In this document: positions 9,620 through 19,340 of the stretch, one piece after another
Layout: the number at the start of each line of letters is the position of its first letter
Position numbering within the stretch: the first letter of the stretch is position 1
Origin: Polyangium fumosum
GTDB lineage: Bacteria; Myxococcota_A; Polyangia; Polyangiales; Polyangiaceae
Reading direction: 5' to 3'
NCBI RefSeq assembly: GCF_005144585.1
Contig: NZ_SSMQ01000002.1
Coordinates: 310,001-374,000, forward strand
Length of the DNA: 64,000 bases
The notes under the pieces: generated by a model
What the model was told of the DNA's origin: nothing
The model's input: only the letters and a program-made list of their open reading frames with translations
Database searches by the model: none
Program-made: the position numbers and the translations under genes

Positions 9620-12261
9620 GCGTTCCCGGTCCGCAGCGCTTGCGCCCACGCGGCGTCCGAGCGCTGCCGGAAGAGCTCGGTCACGGCCGTGCGTGTCCTC
9701 GCGTCGAGCGCGTCGATGCGGTGGCGCACGGCGTCGACCTCGGCTGCGTGCGCCGGAAACACCTCGGCGACGTTCCGCGCTTCGAGGGCAAACCGCGTCA
9801 GCGCCCCCTCGTCCCACAGGAGATCAAAAAACCGCGACTGCACGATCGCGCGCAGGCTCGCCTCGGCGCCGTCCGCGTGGTTTTCGAGGTCGCGCCAGAA
9901 ACGTTCCAGGTAATCGAGCGACCGCCCGATCCGCGCGAGATCCCCGGCGACGACCCGCCCGCGCACCGCCTCCGGCAGCTTGCCACACGCGGCCGCGATC
10001 GCCGCCGCCGCCTCCGCGGGCGAGGGCGCTTCCCGCACCCCCTCGGCGGCGACGACGAGCGCGATCTCGGCGAGCGTGTAGGCCGAGGAGACACGCCGCT
10101 CGGTCCCGCGGAGGCGGCGATACCCGTCGTAATCGTGGGTTTGTCCTTCGCCGACATTCGGCGCCGCATCCCCGCGCAGGAGCGCCTCGGCCGCCCAGCC
10201 GAGGAACGCCTCGGCGGCGATCGCCCGCGCGAGCCCCGCCCTCCCGAGCACCGCGACGAGCGCCTCGACCTCGCGCACGAGCGCGGTCCGGTCGCGCGCG
10301 TCGAAGCCCTTGAACACCACCTCGATCAGCGCGCCGAGCCGCGGCCCCGTGACCTTCTCTTTCAGCGACGAGGGCGCGCCGCGCACGCCCGCGAGGCGCG
10401 TCGCCATCACGTCGAGCCGATCGAGCTCGGGCGCGATCGCCGCGAGCACCTCGGCGAGCCTGCGCGAGGGCGCGCTCTTCAAGGCGCTCGTGACCACGCT
10501 GCGCAGCGAGATGTCGAGCAGGATCGTGATGTCGTCCTCGGCCGCGGCCACCGCGCGTTGCCAGGCTTTTTCCTCGCCGGTCTCGTGCACCGCGCCCTGG
10601 CCGAGCAGCTCGCGCCGCTGCTCGTAGAGCGATTCGAGCGCCTCGATCCGCGCGCGCGCCCTCTTTTGCGCCTCGGTGCCGTCGTCGATGATCGACGCGA
10701 CGAGATCCGTCGAGGAAGCGCCCGCCGCGTGCCCCGCGGCCTCGTCGACCATCACGAGCGCCCGACCGCGCAGCCACCGCGCGACGGCGCGTGTCCCGGC
10801 CGTGCCGTCCTCGATCTCGGCGGCGAGCCGCGACAGATCCCTCACGACCTCGCCGATCGGCCGCGTCTCTCCGCCCGCGGCCGCGTCGATCCCGCGGCGC
10901 AACACGAGCGCCGTCAGCGCCCCGGTCGCGTCCTTCACGAGCGCGCCCGCGTGCGCCGCGTCGATCGAGCCCGCGCGCGCCTGCGCCCCGAGCTCGCGCA
11001 TGGCGACGAGCAAGCGCGTCGCGTCTTTCGAGGCGATGGCTTGCTCGACCATCACGCGTGGCTTGTCCTCGGGCGGCGGCGGCTCGGATTTGCGCTTCTT
11101 CTTTTTGCCCGCGTCCGCCGGCACCGTCACGGCGTCGGGCCGCGGCGTATCGACCGCGGCGGGCCGGGGTTTTACGTGAATGGGCGGCATCTGCGCGAGG
11201 CACGATTCAAAGATCGAGCGCTCCGTGCGCACGATCCCGAGCTGCCGCCGCTCGTTCGGATCACTCTCGCGACCGATCAGCGCCTCGGTCTGATCCGGCG
11301 TGGGGCCCGAGAGCAAGAGGTGCAGCCGCAGCCATTTGAAATCGGAAGGCAGCACCTCGAGCGATCGCTTCGGATTGTGCAGCAGGCGATCCGCGACCAC
11401 GGCCGCCCGGAGCACGCGGCCCGAACGAACGGCCGTGCGCGTGGAGATGTAACGCGTCGGCACGAACGCCGGATCGGCGCGCACGGCGGCGTTGAGCTCG
11501 CGATCGAAACGTTCGAGCAGCATCGCGAGGCCGTCGCAGACCGGATCGGAGACGTAGACCTCGTCGACGAGGTGCTGCAAAGCGTCGAGGTCCTGGACGC
11601 TCAGCGTGGATTCGAGCAGCGGCCGGGACGACCCCCCGACGTGGCGGCGCAGCACGAGACCGAGCTGATTCGGATCGGCGAACCCGCGCGGGACGAACGA
11701 CACGAACGCGATACGATCGACGAACGCGAGCAACGTCTCCCGCGAGCTCTCCAGCACGTCGGCGATGTACCGGTTCGTCGTCATCAATGCGCACTCGATG
11801 CGCCCCCGCTTCACCTGCCCGCCTTGCTTCACCTCCCGCTCGTGCAGCACGTTCAGCGCCGAGCGGAGCAACATGTCGCGGCCGTCGAAGATCTCGTCGA
11901 GAAACGCGTGGACGGCGCCGAGCATCCCCTCGTCGGTGAAATGCTCGGTGCGCCCCGTCTCCATCAGCGTCTTGAAATCGATGGGGCCGATCAGGTCGGT
12001 CTGGACCGTGCTCTCGCCGATCTGCCGCGCGTACAGGCTCGGCGCGCCCGTCTCCTCGTCGAGGATTCGCCCGAGGACCGCGGAGGCGAGCTGGCTCTTC
12101 GCGGTCCCCGGAGGGCCGGTGACGAGCAGGTGCTCGCGCGAGAGCAGCGCGAGCGTGAGCTGGAGGAGCACGTCGTCGCGCTCGAGGAAAAGGTGATGGA
12201 GCTCGTCGAAGAAGGCGCGGAAGCGATTGGAAGCGGCTTCGAGGCGGATCGGATCGACCAT
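9616..12261 (-). CDS. MoxR/RavA-type AAA+ ATPase
   Basis: An 881-aa protein with an N-terminal AAA+ module (about 1-330): Walker A GPPGTAKSQ near residue 49, Walker B HAFLDEIF near 118, and sensor-like ALMTTNRY near 160. This is the MoxR/RavA pattern. A Lys-rich linker (GKKKKRKSEPPPPEDK, about 400) leads into a long helical C-terminal region with no domain I recognise. MoxR ATPases remodel or activate partner proteins with VWA partners. The VWA gene follows directly with an ATGA overlap. The start at 12261 is the ATG just before the AAA+ domain; upstream frame extension overlaps the outer-membrane protein gene and reads as a shadow. Confidence 0.85.
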   Translation of the reverse strand: MVDPIRLEAASNRFRAFFDELHHLFLERDDVLLQLTLALLSREHLLVTGPPGTAKSQLASAVLGRILDEETGAPSLYARQIGESTVQTDLIGPIDFKTLMETGRTEHFTDEGMLGAVHAFLDEIFDGRDMLLRSALNVLHEREVKQGGQVKRGRIECALMTTNRYIADVLESSRETLLAFVDRIAFVSFVPRGFADPNQLGLVLRRHVGGSSRPLLESTLSVQDLDALQHLVDEVYVSDPVCDGLAMLLERFDRELNAAVRADPAFVPTRYISTRTAVRSGRVLRAAVVADRLLHNPKRSLEVLPSDFKWLRLHLLLSGPTPDQTEALIGRESDPNERRQLGIVRTERSIFESCLAQMPPIHVKPRPAAVDTPRPDAVTVPADAGKKKKRKSEPPPPEDKPRVMVEQAIASKDATRLLVAMRELGAQARAGSIDAAHAGALVKDATGALTALVLRRGIDAAAGGETRPIGEVVRDLSRLAAEIEDGTAGTRAVARWLRGRALVMVDEAAGHAAGASSTDLVASIIDDGTEAQKRARARIEALESLYEQRRELLGQGAVHETGEEKAWQRAVAAAEDDITILLDISLRSVVTSALKSAPSRRLAEVLAAIAPELDRLDVMATRLAGVRGAPSSLKEKVTGPRLGALIEVVFKGFDARDRTALVREVEALVAVLGRAGLARAIAAEAFLGWAAEALLRGDAAPNVGEGQTHDYDGYRRLRGTERRVSSAYTLAEIALVVAAEGVREAPSPAEAAAAIAAACGKLPEAVRGRVVAGDLARIGRSLDYLERFWRDLENHADGAEASLRAIVQSRFFDLLWDEGALTRFALEARNVAEVFPAHAAEVDAVRHRIDALDARTRTAVTELFRQRSDAAWAQALRTGNA

Positions 12262-12276
12262 CGCGGCCGAGGGTAG

Positions 12277-12292
12277 CGGCCCCGGGGGGCCG
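12277..12292 (-). terminator. GC-rich hairpin between envelope genes and moxR
   Basis: A perfect inverted repeat CGGCCCC / GGGGCCG with a 2-base loop lies between the stop of the outer-membrane protein gene (12302) and the MoxR start (12261). There is no T-run on either side, so it may reduce read-through into moxR rather than stop transcription fully. Confidence 0.35.
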
Positions 12293-12301
12293 AGGTAAAG
12301 G

Positions 12302-13060
12302 CTAGAGAACGTGAAAATGAAGCTCGATCGGCAGCCCCACGTGCACCGCCGAGGCCCCGAGGCTCTTGCTCGCGCTCTCGACGCGCTCGGTCTGGAACAG
12401 GCTGTAGAGCGCGATGCCGGTCCGCACCGAGAGGTTCGGCGAGACCTGATAGCCGAACATTCCATACATCGACATCGCGACGCCGACCGTGCTCGAAGCC
12501 TCGTCGACCTTGCGCCCGTCGGGCAGCCGAAGCTTGCGGTCGTTCGACCCGAAATAGGGACCGATGCCGAGCCCAGGCAAAAACGCGAGCCGCCGCGTGA
12601 CGGGCAGGATGTAATGGCCCGTGAACTCGAGCAGCGCCGCGACCGAGGTCGCATTGCTGCCGTCCTCACGCGTGAGGTTGTTGCCGAGCAGGCCGAACGA
12701 GGCGGAGACGAGCACCCGCTCGTACACCGTCAATCCCACCGTGGGCGTCAGCCGGAAGAAGAGCGTCGTATTGCTCTGCTCCTGGGCGAGGAGCGTATCG
12801 TTCGAGATGCCCGTGTAGCTGAACGCGCTCCGGCCCCCAAAACTCCATTTCCACGGCGCCGTGGGGATCTCGGGCTCGGGCGAAGGGATCGGCTGGGCGG
12901 CGGGGAGCGACGCCGCGGGCGGGGGCGGCGGCGTCTGCCCGCGCTTCATCGCCTCGTAATCGGCGAAAGGATCCGGCTGCGCCGCGGCCGTGAGCGAAAC
13001 GGCGGCGCAGGCCGCGCAGGCGAGCGCGCTTGCCGTGAGCCGCTTCATCCTTTTCGTCAT
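12302..13060 (-). CDS. Predicted outer-membrane beta-barrel protein
   Basis: A 252-aa protein with a signal peptide (MTKRMKRLTASALACAACAA, then VSLTAAAQ), a Pro-rich linker (PPPPPAASLPAAQP) and a mature part of alternating polar and aromatic strands ending in IELHFHVL. A C-terminal strand finishing on hydrophobic residues fits an outer-membrane barrel of the OmpX/OmpW-like size class. Gly-rich turns (LPGLGIGPYFGSNDRK) support this. The ATG at 13060 overlaps the TGA of the OmpA lipoprotein gene as ATGA, so the two are coupled. I do not recognise a specific family; a role in the cell envelope is inferred from the signal peptide and neighbours. Confidence 0.7.
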   Translation of the reverse strand: MTKRMKRLTASALACAACAAVSLTAAAQPDPFADYEAMKRGQTPPPPPAASLPAAQPIPSPEPEIPTAPWKWSFGGRSAFSYTGISNDTLLAQEQSNTTLFFRLTPTVGLTVYERVLVSASFGLLGNNLTREDGSNATSVAALLEFTGHYILPVTRRLAFLPGLGIGPYFGSNDRKLRLPDGRKVDEASSTVGVAMSMYGMFGYQVSPNLSVRTGIALYSLFQTERVESASKSLGASAVHVGLPIELHFHVL

Positions 13061-15804
13061 TTGATGCCCTCGACGAGCTCCATGTGGATCTCGATCCGTC
13101 GATTGTCCTCGCGGCCCTGCGGCGTGTTGTTGTTCGCGATCGGGCTCTCGGCGCCGCGCCCCTCGGCGATCAAAGAATCCGCGGACACGCCGCGCTGGAT
13201 GAGCGCGTCCCGCACGGCCGCGGCGCGGTCGGCCGAGAGCTTCTTGTTCGTCGCGGCGGCGCCCCAGCCATCCGTGAATCCGAGGAGCGACACCCGCTTG
13301 TACACCGCCTTGTTTTCGATCAGCACCTTGGCGAGCTCATCGAGGGAGACCTCGCTCGCGGGCGTGAGCGTCGTCCCCTTCGAGAACTTCACGGGCGGAT
13401 TCAAGCGGAGCTGCGCGCCGAAGCGCGCCACCCGCGTCACGCCGGCGGGCAGGAGGAACTCCGGCTGCTTGGCGATCGTGTCCTTGAAGATCTTGTCCGC
13501 CTTGTCGGCGAGGTCCTTCACGACCTCGTAACGTTTGTCGACGTACGCCGCTTGCGCGGAGATCATGTATTCGGTCGCGCGGATCCACGCCTCGCCGTCG
13601 ATCGCGCGGCAATTGCGGGTCTCGCATATCTTCTTCGTGATGTTCGCCTCGCGGAGCGAGCTGTCCGCCGCCTCCCGCAAGGCTTCGAGCTTCTCGGCGG
13701 CGATCTTCGGATCGGACGCGTCCTTCCTCGGCTTCTGCAGCGCGGCCGAGAATTGCTCCTTGGCCTTGCCCGAAAGCTCGATCGCATACCCGAAGCGCCT
13801 GTCGACGTAAGCCTGGCGCGCCGAGGCGAGCAGCTCCTTCGCATTCGCGTACCCCGCGAGGTCACGCTCGCCGCACGCCTCTTTCTCGCAGACCTGCTGC
13901 CCCACGCTCGCCTCCCGGAGGAGCGTGTCGGCCTTCCTCGTGCGCTCTTCGAGCTCCTCGGGGCTGCCCCGATCCGCCGTCACCTCCGCGAGTGGTTCGA
14001 GAATCGCGGACGCGTCGTCGGCGAGGCGCATCGCGTCGGCGTGACGTTTCGCCTGCCAGGCTGCGCGCGATTGCGCGAGCAATGCATCCGCCTCCTCCAG
14101 GCGCTTTTTCGCGTCCGGCGACCGCAGCCTCGCCCGGTCCCGCAAGGAGAGCGCCCGAAAGACCCGCTCGTAGGCCGGTCGCCAGGAGGCGTCGACCGGC
14201 CCTTGCTTCTGCTGCTGCATCTGCACGAGCGCTTGCTCCATTTGCTGCAAGCGTGCCGCGAGGAACTGCTCTTCGCGCGCCGCCGATCTTTCGTCGACGA
14301 TGCGCACCGTCGTCCCCGGCGGCGCCGGTGGCACCGGCGGAGGCGCCTGGACGACATACACGGGGGCCTGCGGCTGCGTGGGCTGCGGTTGCTGCGTTGG
14401 CGTGGGTTGTGTCGCGCTCGGGGTGCGCGCAGCGGGTGCGGGCGCGGGGTTCGACGCGGCCGGCGCCGCGGGCTTCGCCGCGACCTTCGCGGGCTCCGGC
14501 GCCTTCACCTTGGAGAGCACGGCGAGCGCGCGATTGGCGAAGTCCTCCGCCTCCTCGTACGACCTCCGCCCGAGCCAGGCATCCGCATTCGAGAGCAGCA
14601 GATTCCCTTGCAACACCCCCGGATCGTTCGGGTTCACGGTCTGCGCCCGCGCGCTCTCGACCTGCGCCTTCTGCATTGCCACGACGGCCTTCTTGCGGGC
14701 CGTCTCCTCCGCGTCCTCCGCGCGCTTCGGGCCGGCCTGCGTCGCTGCGGCCGGCATCGGCGCCGCGACCAGCCCGGGTTTGTCACAAGCGCGGAGCCGC
14801 TCGTCGGCGCGCAGCGCATATTCGTACGCGTGCTCGTAATCGGCGGCCTGGAACCGCTTCTGCGCCAGCGAGAGCATTGCATCCATCTCGCGGAACGGCC
14901 CCGGACATCGCTGATCCTTCAGCTCGCCGAGCGCCTCCGCGCGCCGCAGCTCCAGCGACACGAGCGTCCTGTCCGCGAGCGCCTCGATCGACGGCGCATC
15001 CGCGCGCGCCCCACCCGCCCGCGGACGCGGCGCGGCGGCGCGCGGCGCCTCGACGTTCGCCGTGCCCACGGGCGGCGGATTCGTCTCCTCCGCTCGCCTC
15101 GGCTCCCCTGGCTTTTCGCCGCCGGGCGCCGCCGCCTCCTTGTCCTTTTCCGTCACGCTGCCGATCGCCGACACGAACGAAGCCGCCGCGGACTGGCCCG
15201 CATTCGCCGCCTCCGCGTACGATTTCACCTCGAACGCGTCGAGGGCGACCTCCAGCAAGGCCTGCCCTTGCTGGAAATAAACCCCCGCGGATCCCCCGGT
15301 CGCGCCCTTTTCGAGCGCCGCCAGTTGCTTCTCGTGCGCCCGGTCGATCGCCCGCATCGCCCGGGCCGCCTCGGGTGAGCTCTTGCTTTGCTCTTCGAGG
15401 TTTTTGAGCCGCGCCTCCAGCTCGACCTTCCGCCGCTCCTCCTCGCTCGCGCCCGCGGCCTTGTCGACGACCCGCAAGAGCCGCTCCGCCTCGTCGCGCT
15501 CGGCCAGGTTTTTCGCCGACGTGAAGAGCTGGATGGCCTGGTACGCGTAAAGCGTCGCATGCTCGGAATCGCCGAGGTTGTGGGCCGCCTTCGCCCGACG
15601 CAGCAAATCACGCGCCTCCGCCACGAGCTCGGGCCGGGCAATCTTGATATCCCCGACGTCCTTGCGCGCGAGCAGCCGATCCGCCTCGGCGAGCGGGACC
15701 GGCGGCGGCGCCGACGCGCACGCCGCGACGAAAAGCGCGGGCGCGAACCGCGCCGCGAGGAGGAGGGCACCCGGGAGCCGCAAACGAAAGCGTGATCGTC
15801 TCAT
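13057..15804 (-). CDS. Large OmpA-family lipoprotein with helical repeats
   Basis: A 915-aa protein with a lipoprotein signal (lipobox VAAC within ALFVAACAS), followed by several helical segments of DUF4398 type (for example ELVAEARDLLRRAKAAHNLG, later ELLASARQAYVDRRFGYA). A Pro/Thr/Gln-rich linker lies near 440-500 (PTQQPQPTQPQAP). The C-terminal 115 residues form an OmpA peptidoglycan-binding domain (LLGFTDGWGAAATNKKLSADRA, ending REDNRRIEIHME). It should be anchored in the outer membrane and bind peptidoglycan. The start at 15804 has GGAG seven bases upstream (15812-15815 region). An in-frame ATG 21 bases earlier would overlap the previous gene. It sits between two outer-membrane proteins and a small DUF4398 lipoprotein. 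Confidence 0.85.
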   Translation of the reverse strand: MRRSRFRLRLPGALLLAARFAPALFVAACASAPPPVPLAEADRLLARKDVGDIKIARPELVAEARDLLRRAKAAHNLGDSEHATLYAYQAIQLFTSAKNLAERDEAERLLRVVDKAAGASEEERRKVELEARLKNLEEQSKSSPEAARAMRAIDRAHEKQLAALEKGATGGSAGVYFQQGQALLEVALDAFEVKSYAEAANAGQSAAASFVSAIGSVTEKDKEAAAPGGEKPGEPRRAEETNPPPVGTANVEAPRAAAPRPRAGGARADAPSIEALADRTLVSLELRRAEALGELKDQRCPGPFREMDAMLSLAQKRFQAADYEHAYEYALRADERLRACDKPGLVAAPMPAAATQAGPKRAEDAEETARKKAVVAMQKAQVESARAQTVNPNDPGVLQGNLLLSNADAWLGRRSYEEAEDFANRALAVLSKVKAPEPAKVAAKPAAPAASNPAPAPAARTPSATQPTPTQQPQPTQPQAPVYVVQAPPPVPPAPPGTTVRIVDERSAAREEQFLAARLQQMEQALVQMQQQKQGPVDASWRPAYERVFRALSLRDRARLRSPDAKKRLEEADALLAQSRAAWQAKRHADAMRLADDASAILEPLAEVTADRGSPEELEERTRKADTLLREASVGQQVCEKEACGERDLAGYANAKELLASARQAYVDRRFGYAIELSGKAKEQFSAALQKPRKDASDPKIAAEKLEALREAADSSLREANITKKICETRNCRAIDGEAWIRATEYMISAQAAYVDKRYEVVKDLADKADKIFKDTIAKQPEFLLPAGVTRVARFGAQLRLNPPVKFSKGTTLTPASEVSLDELAKVLIENKAVYKRVSLLGFTDGWGAAATNKKLSADRAAAVRDALIQRGVSADSLIAEGRGAESPIANNNTPQGREDNRRIEIHMELVEGIK

Positions 15805-15808
15805 GCCA

Positions 15809-16216
15809 TCACTCCGAGGTTTCATCGGCCGTCGGCGCGAGCGCCTGCTCCCTGCGCTTCGCCAGCTTTTCCTCCGCCCGGCGCCGCGCGTAATGCGTCT
15901 GGATCATCGAGAGTTGCCCCTCGGCGGTCGTGAGGTAGAGGTCGGCCCGCTCGTCGACCTTCCCGTCCTTGGCCTCGGCCTCGGCCGTGACGATCCAGGT
16001 CTCGGTCCGCTGCAAATCGAGCCGCACCTCGTTCGCGAGCGGATCGGCCTTCGTCTTCTCGAAGGCCCCCCGGATGCGGAGGATCCGCTCGTTCACTTCG
16101 AGCGCCGTGGCCGGATAAGGCCCGTAATTGCGCCCGCAGCCCGCGACCGCGGCCAGAGAAACGCCGAGGAGCGCGGCCAGGATGAATCCTCGGGAGCGAC
16201 GAACGAGCGATGGCAT
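15809..16216 (-). CDS. DUF4398-like small lipoprotein
   Basis: A 135-aa lipoprotein: a basic start (MPSLVRRSRG), a hydrophobic core and the lipobox AVAGC near residue 26. The mature part is helical and charged (LEVNERILRIRGAFEKTKAD, later RRRAEEKLAKRREQAL). It resembles the DUF4398 segments of the adjacent OmpA lipoprotein, so the two may share a fold or arise from a common unit. The gene ends 4 bases before the OmpA start and starts 20 bases after the previous stop, which indicates one operon. Function is unknown; it may help the larger lipoprotein assemble in the outer membrane. Confidence 0.65.
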   Translation of the reverse strand: MPSLVRRSRGFILAALLGVSLAAVAGCGRNYGPYPATALEVNERILRIRGAFEKTKADPLANEVRLDLQRTETWIVTAEAEAKDGKVDERADLYLTTAEGQLSMIQTHYARRRAEEKLAKRREQALAPTADETSE

Positions 16217-16236
16217 GGGCGTCGCGAGGCCTCCGG

Positions 16237-17859
16237 TCAAAAGATGGCCGCCTGGAGCCGCAGGCGGAACGTGTGGGCGAACTGGTTCGGCACGACCGCG
16301 GCGGCGTCGCGCCGGAGGACGGCCGTATACACCACGGACGCGAACCGCGAGAGGCGCAGGCTCGCAATGTTGTCCCATCGATAGATGGGCCGGTACGTCG
16401 CGCCGAGGAACCCGCTGAACTGATCCGAGTCCACGAACAGATCGAGGCGGCTCTTGACGGAGAGCACCTTGAAGAGCGTGAACCCGACGAGCCCCGACGC
16501 CTCCGCGCCGTAATCGAAGGCGTCCGGCAGCGTGATCAGATCGAGGTTCGCGCCCGAGCGCCCCTGCACGTAACGCCCGCCGCCATAAAACGATTGCCGC
16601 ATCGCGGCCCCGGCGCGGATGCCCAGCGTGATGCCCAGGAAATCGACACGTGTCCCGAACCCCGCGCCCTCCTGGACGAACAGGGGAAACCCCCCGGCGA
16701 ACGTCTCGAGCTCGTCGCCGGCGAAATACTCCCCCTGCTTCACCACCTTCCCCTGCGCGTCGCGTGTCGTCGCGCGGTAGGGCTGCTCGTCCCGATAGGT
16801 GGTGTTGAAGAGCGTCGTATACCCCATGGCGTGGGCGTAGGGGCCGAGGATGCCGACGACACGATAGTTGTAGAGCAGCTCCGCGCTCACCTCGTCGACG
16901 ACCTTGCGGAGCGGAAACGCCTGCTCGACGGGCGAGGTCAAGGAGAGGACCATCTCGTCGATGCCGACATTGAGCTGCGCGAGGTGGCGGCCGGAGTCGT
17001 AAGCGCCCTCGAAGCTCGTGAACCCGCCCGCCATGAAGACGTCGCCGTTGTACGTCGAGAACTGGTTCATCCGCTGGGCGAACGACACGTCGCCGCCGAC
17101 GACCCATTGCACGCGCCACGGGCTCGGCTCGTACTCGGCCTCGGGACGACCGAACTCGGTCCGTACGATCTTGCCGTCCTCGACGACGACGCGGTATTCG
17201 ATGAGCTCGCCGCCGCCGACCTGCATCGCGATCGAATTCACGGTCGCGTTCGGATTCGTGCCGAGCGCGAGGATGTACCTGCCCGGCGGCAGGATGAGCG
17301 CCTCCGGCTTCGCCGCCTTGTCGACCGAGGTCGAAACGGGGCCATACACGCGGGCCCCGTCCGCGGACGCGACGACGAACTTGTCCTCGATCGGCGCCTT
17401 TCGATCGTCGACGAGGCTCACGCGGAGCACGCCGAAGTTCTGCGCCGCGGTGACGGTCATTCCTTTGACCACCGTCACCTCGCTCGAAGCCCGGAGCGCC
17501 TCGGGCCCCGAGCCCACGAGCACGCGGTACTGGCCCGGCGGCACGGGGATCCGCTCGCCGATGTATCCCCGCGCGACGGTCTCCCCGTCGTATTGCACGA
17601 GCACGCTCGCGCCGGGCAGCCTCCCCGCGGGGCTCGGCACGAATACGGCGCCGTACCCGGTGGGCAGGGGCGTGATATCCATGTCGAGCTGATCCTGAAC
17701 GGACATTCCGGAGGTGCGCTTCGGCGCCGCGGCCGGCGTCGTCTGGGCGAGGGCGGGCGCGGCGAAGAGCAGCCCGGCGAACGAGAGGGCCACGAAGCGC
17801 GCGCCCGTGTGGCGATGGAAGACGCGGCCGTTTCGCGGAAATGGAGGGAGCTGGTTCAC
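16237..17859 (-). CDS. Large outer-membrane beta-barrel protein with PEGA-like N-terminal domains
   Basis: About 540 aa with a signal peptide (ARFVALSFAGLLFAAPALAQ). After it come two beta-sandwich-like stretches with PEGA-like patterns (IPVPPGQYRVLVGSG and LILPPGRYILALGTN), about residues 60-220. A long barrel-like part of alternating strands follows, ending in HTFRLRLQAAIF with a terminal Phe typical of outer-membrane proteins. The start is uncertain: GTG at 17859 gives a good signal peptide and has AGGAG 13 bases upstream, a long spacing. It is the first gene of the minus-strand envelope operon, divergent from the secreted protein at 18074. A structural or transport role at the outer membrane is inferred. 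Confidence 0.65.
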   Translation of the reverse strand: MNQLPPFPRNGRVFHRHTGARFVALSFAGLLFAAPALAQTTPAAAPKRTSGMSVQDQLDMDITPLPTGYGAVFVPSPAGRLPGASVLVQYDGETVARGYIGERIPVPPGQYRVLVGSGPEALRASSEVTVVKGMTVTAAQNFGVLRVSLVDDRKAPIEDKFVVASADGARVYGPVSTSVDKAAKPEALILPPGRYILALGTNPNATVNSIAMQVGGGELIEYRVVVEDGKIVRTEFGRPEAEYEPSPWRVQWVVGGDVSFAQRMNQFSTYNGDVFMAGGFTSFEGAYDSGRHLAQLNVGIDEMVLSLTSPVEQAFPLRKVVDEVSAELLYNYRVVGILGPYAHAMGYTTLFNTTYRDEQPYRATTRDAQGKVVKQGEYFAGDELETFAGGFPLFVQEGAGFGTRVDFLGITLGIRAGAAMRQSFYGGGRYVQGRSGANLDLITLPDAFDYGAEASGLVGFTLFKVLSVKSRLDLFVDSDQFSGFLGATYRPIYRWDNIASLRLSRFASVVYTAVLRRDAAAVVPNQFAHTFRLRLQAAIF

Positions 17860-18073
17860 GGCGTGGCCATTTCTCCTGGCGGCGTGTACGTGGGCGCTCG
17901 GAAGCGGTCTTTGCGCATCGTACGATCGAAGCTTCGGAAATGTCCAGGAACGGATCGGATCGGCTCCGGACGCCTCGCGCAACGGGAGCGAAAAATTCGT
18001 GCTCCGATTCCAGCACCACGGCGGTTATCGCAGCATCGGATGGCGGCGATCGATGATGATCCGGAGTACATGC
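17860..18073. promoter_or_regulatory. Divergent intergenic region
   Basis: 214 bp separate two divergent genes, so both promoters should lie here. I see a 10-bp palindrome (ATCGTACGAT, 17917-17926) that could bind a regulator. No convincing -35/-10 pair is visible in either direction. Confidence 0.3.
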
Positions 18074-19279
18074 ATGAGACCTGTCCTCGTTCTATCTGCT
18101 GCGATGTCCGTCGTGGTCTACGGTTCGAGCGCCGCTGCCCAGCTTGCCATCCAGACGACCAACGATCCCGACGCCCTCGCCACGGCGCTCCTGAGCAGCA
18201 CGAGCGCGATCACCATCACGTCCGTCGTCTATAGCGGCGCGGCCGCTGCGGCGGGGACCTACACGGAGGGTCCGCAAGGCATTGCGGACGGCGCCCTCTT
18301 CACGACGGGCAGCGCCGAGTCCGCGCTTCCCCCGAGCGACAGCCCGAGCACGAGCACGAACAACAACCTTGGCGGCGATGCGCTCTGCAACGCGCTGATC
18401 CCGGGCTTCACGAGCTTCGACGCGACCAAGCTCACGATCACGTTCGACCTCGCGCCGAACTTCGACGGCATTTCGTTCCAATCGATCTTCGGCTCCGAGG
18501 AGTACCCGGAGTTCGTCGGATCGAACTTCAACGATGTGTATGGCGTGTACCTCAACGGCACGCAGATCGCCTTCGACGCCAGCGGTGACCCCATCACGAT
18601 CAACGGCCCGTTCTTCTCGTCGGGGGCCGTCATCGTCGAGCCCGCGACCGGGACCGAATACGACGGCTCGACGGAGCTCCTGACGACCCAAGCCCCGCTC
18701 GCCGGCGGCTCCACGGGCAACGTGCTCGAGATCGTCATCTGCGACGCGGGTGATCAGATCCTCGACAGCGGCGTCTTCCTCGCTGGCCTGAACGGCTGCG
18801 TCGGGGACAACTGCACCGGCACGGTGCCCTGTGACCTCATCGACAACGACGGGGACGGCGCGAACTCGTGCGTCGATTGCGACGACGCGAACCCTGCCGT
18901 ACATCCGGGCGCCGCGGAGACGTGCAATGAGGTCGACGACGATTGCGACGGCGAGGTCGACGAGGGCGACGTGTGCTGTCCGGACCCCGACGCCGACGGC
19001 GTATGCGGCGCCGCGGACCAATGCCCCGACACCGTCTTGCCCGAATCGGTCCCGACGGTGAAGCTCGGGGTCAACCGGTGGGCCGATACGGACGGCGACG
19101 GCGTGTTCGACACGACGTCACCGAGCGGCGTCGGCCCCGGGAGGTCGTACTCGATCGTGGACACGGGCGGCTGTAGCTGCGCGCAGATCATCGAGGCGCT
19201 CAGCCTCGGCGAGGGACACAAGAAATTCGGCTGTAGCATCAGCGCGATGGATACGTGGGTGGCCCTGGTGCACGACTGA
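18074..19279 (+). CDS. Secreted choice-of-anchor L protein with MopE-like repeats
   Basis: A 401-aa secreted protein with a signal peptide ending SSAAAQ. Residues about 25-240 match the choice-of-anchor L domain (FDLAPNFDGISFQSIFGSEE, then EFVGSNFNDVYGVYLNG). About 255-310 carries Asp-rich MopE-like metal-binding motifs (DNDGDGANSCVDCDDANP; CNEVDDDCDGEVDEGD), and another DTDGDGVFD lies near 360. Such proteins are common on delta-proteobacterial surfaces and bind calcium or other metals. The start at 18074 has GGAG seven bases upstream (18063-18066). No sorting anchor is visible at the C-terminus. It stands alone between divergent envelope genes and the catabolic operon. Confidence 0.75.
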   Translation: MRPVLVLSAAMSVVVYGSSAAAQLAIQTTNDPDALATALLSSTSAITITSVVYSGAAAAAGTYTEGPQGIADGALFTTGSAESALPPSDSPSTSTNNNLGGDALCNALIPGFTSFDATKLTITFDLAPNFDGISFQSIFGSEEYPEFVGSNFNDVYGVYLNGTQIAFDASGDPITINGPFFSSGAVIVEPATGTEYDGSTELLTTQAPLAGGSTGNVLEIVICDAGDQILDSGVFLAGLNGCVGDNCTGTVPCDLIDNDGDGANSCVDCDDANPAVHPGAAETCNEVDDDCDGEVDEGDVCCPDPDADGVCGAADQCPDTVLPESVPTVKLGVNRWADTDGDGVFDTTSPSGVGPGRSYSIVDTGGCSCAQIIEALSLGEGHKKFGCSISAMDTWVALVHD

Positions 19280-19340
19280 CGGGCGACGTGAGGGGATCGC
19301 CGCGCTTGCGCTCGAAACGGCCGGGAACCACGAAGGTCCC

